Of a stretch of DNA of 6,604 bases, positions 5,493 to 6,604 are shown piece after piece. Source of the DNA: JABCPE02 sp963517805 (GTDB taxonomy: Bacteria > Bacteroidota > Bacteroidia > Flavobacteriales > Weeksellaceae). A model generated the notes under the pieces. The model was not told where the DNA came from and did no database searches. It was given only the letters and a program-made list of their open reading frames with translations. The DNA is taken from assembly GCA_963517805.1 (NCBI GenBank), contig CAUQHD010000087.1, positions 1-6,604 on the forward strand. Reading direction: 5' to 3'. Made by a program: the position numbers and the translations under genes. Within the stretch, counting starts at the first letter, position 1, and each line of letters starts with the position of its first letter.

Positions 5493-6604
5493 ATGCAGTT
5501 AGTATTTTCTGATGCCCATTATTGGGAAAATTTCCTTCCGCTGACTTTCACTAGACCTGTAGCGGAAATGCGATGTGGAATTCTTACTTTTTCTGACCGA
5601 TGGAAAAAGCTTTTGAATACGGATGAAATTTCCTACATCACGGAGGATTATCTTCAGCAAAAATTCGCTAGACCAGAGGGAAAAGAAAGTTTATTCATCA
5701 CGCCTAATTGTATTCCTTCGGATAGAGTTTTGGAGCAGATAAAGGGACTTCAGCTTGGTGAGGCTTTGGTTTATGAAAATGAACTTTTGGCGGCAAAGGT
5801 CAATGTGGGAAATTTTAGTTTGGATCAAATAACAACGATGATGGATGTAGAGGGAGAAATCTTGTTGTTTAAACAACCTACGGATTTATTTTCTTTCAAT
5901 GATAAAGCGATAGATTTTGATTTTGAACTACTTACAAAAGGAAGAACTTCACAGCCACTTTCTTCTACAAATGGATTTTTAGGAAAGACCGAAGATTTGT
6001 TCATAGAAGAAGGTGCAGTGGTGGAATATTCTACACTCAATACTAAAACAGGGAAAATATACATTGAGAAAGATGCAGAAATTATGGAAGGCTGCCATCT
6101 TCGTGGACCGATTGCTCTTTGTGAAGGTTCTAAATTTAATCTCGGAGCCAAAGTTTATGGAGCAACGACCATTGGGCCTCACTCAAAAGTAGGCGGCGAG
6201 GTGAATAATATCGTCATTTTTGGGTATTCTAATAAAGGTCATGATGGTTTTGTGGGAAATTCGGTTATAGGCGAGTGGTGTAACCTTGGAGCGGATACCA
6301 ATTCTTCCAATTTGAAAAACAATTACGCCAATGTGAAACTTTGGAATTATAAATGGAAAAAATTTGTAGATACGGGGCTTCAGTTTTGCGGATTGATAAT
6401 GGGAGACCACTCTAAAACAGCGATAAACACCCAGCTGAATACAGGAACGGTAGTGGGTGTGGCTGCTAATATTTTCAAGAGTGGATTTCCGCCGAATTTA
6501 GTGAATAGCTTTAGCTGGGGAGGTATGAAAGATGATGAAAAGTATAATCTGAATAAGGCATTTGAAACCATAGAAAAAGTAATGGCTCGTAGAAAGGTTG
6601 ATTT
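5493..6604 (+). CDS. GlmU-like protein: putative sugar nucleotidyltransferase/N-acetyltransferase (3' end cut by window)
   Basis: Open frame from the ATG at 5493 to the window edge, 370 codons with no stop; family members are usually somewhat under 400 residues, so little is missing. It matches the alternative bacterial GlmU family (TIGR03991/PF13562 type) thought to make UDP-GlcNAc for peptidoglycan and LPS. The N-terminal domain (about 1-150) has LTFTRPVAEMRCGIL (17-31) in place of the LxxGxGTRM loop of ordinary GlmU. Residues about 165-330 form a left-handed beta-helix with hexad repeats. The segment 249-273 (GHDGFVG...EWCNLGADTNSSN) aligns by eye with the acetyltransferase site of E. coli GlmU, placing His250 at catalytic His363 and Asn273 near Asn386. 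The start is preceded by A-rich sequence just downstream of a consensus promoter. The fold and family are secure; the dual enzymatic activity is inferred. Confidence 0.9.
   Translation, partial: MQLVFSDAHYWENFLPLTFTRPVAEMRCGILTFSDRWKKLLNTDEISYITEDYLQQKFARPEGKESLFITPNCIPSDRVLEQIKGLQLGEALVYENELLAAKVNVGNFSLDQITTMMDVEGEILLFKQPTDLFSFNDKAIDFDFELLTKGRTSQPLSSTNGFLGKTEDLFIEEGAVVEYSTLNTKTGKIYIEKDAEIMEGCHLRGPIALCEGSKFNLGAKVYGATTIGPHSKVGGEVNNIVIFGYSNKGHDGFVGNSVIGEWCNLGADTNSSNLKNNYANVKLWNYKWKKFVDTGLQFCGLIMGDHSKTAINTQLNTGTVVGVAANIFKSGFPPNLVNSFSWGGMKDDEKYNLNKAFETIEKVMARRKVD

Noticed and set aside
5691..6571. Several minus-strand open frames (61-108 codons) opposite the GlmU-like gene
   Set aside because: They lie antisense to a continuous 370-codon frame with clear family motifs; the product sequences show no domain and are shadows of that gene.
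1..6604. Mobile element, prophage, CRISPR or defence island
   Set aside because: No transposase, integrase, terminal repeats, spaced repeat array or nuclease/helicase genes are seen; gene content and style are uniform housekeeping.

Overview
The window looks like a chromosomal housekeeping segment of an AT-rich Bacteroidota member, most likely a flavobacterial/Weeksellaceae-type organism (Chryseobacterium or Riemerella relatives). The support is the low-GC codon use, the lack of Shine-Dalgarno sites before most genes, promoters of the Bacteroidota form TTTG-N19-TAnnTTTG, a type B ribosomal protein L31, a GlmU-like protein of the Bacteroidota variant type, and a lipoprotein with a short Bacteroidota-style signal peptide. 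The genus is a guess from protein character only.

The left three quarters (1-4973) holds six genes on the minus strand. In order of transcription they are a beta-helix lipoprotein (4973-3573), a small zinc-ribbon/B-box-like membrane protein (3556-3092), a MazG-type nucleotide pyrophosphohydrolase (3091-2765), aroA (2751-1558), a DUF2461 protein (1482-805) and a short-chain dehydrogenase/reductase (795-1). The first four are spaced by 0-16 bases and probably form one transcript. A hairpin plus T-run after aroA (1511-1535), followed by a candidate -7 element (1501-1508), suggests that DUF2461-SDR is a second unit.

The right quarter is on the plus strand: rpmE2 (5148-5399), with a strong-looking promoter and a leader of about 85 bases, a clear intrinsic terminator (5415-5448), then a GlmU-like nucleotidyltransferase/acetyltransferase gene (from 5493) that runs off the window end. 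The GlmU-like promoter matches the Bacteroidota consensus perfectly, and its -33 box lies inside the T-run of the rpmE2 terminator. The two directions diverge from the 174-base region 4974-5147, where the two predicted promoters lie nearly back to back.

Functionally the genes are a loose mix: shikimate pathway (aroA), nucleotide pool sanitation (MazG-like), ribosome (L31), envelope precursor synthesis (GlmU-like) and proteins of unknown role. I see no mobile element, CRISPR array, RNA gene, toxin-antitoxin pair or defence system. The less ordinary points are regulatory (terminator/promoter overlaps, opposed promoters over a 13-bp tandem repeat, a possible 8-residue leader peptide) and the unexplained zinc-ribbon membrane protein beside a beta-helix lipoprotein.
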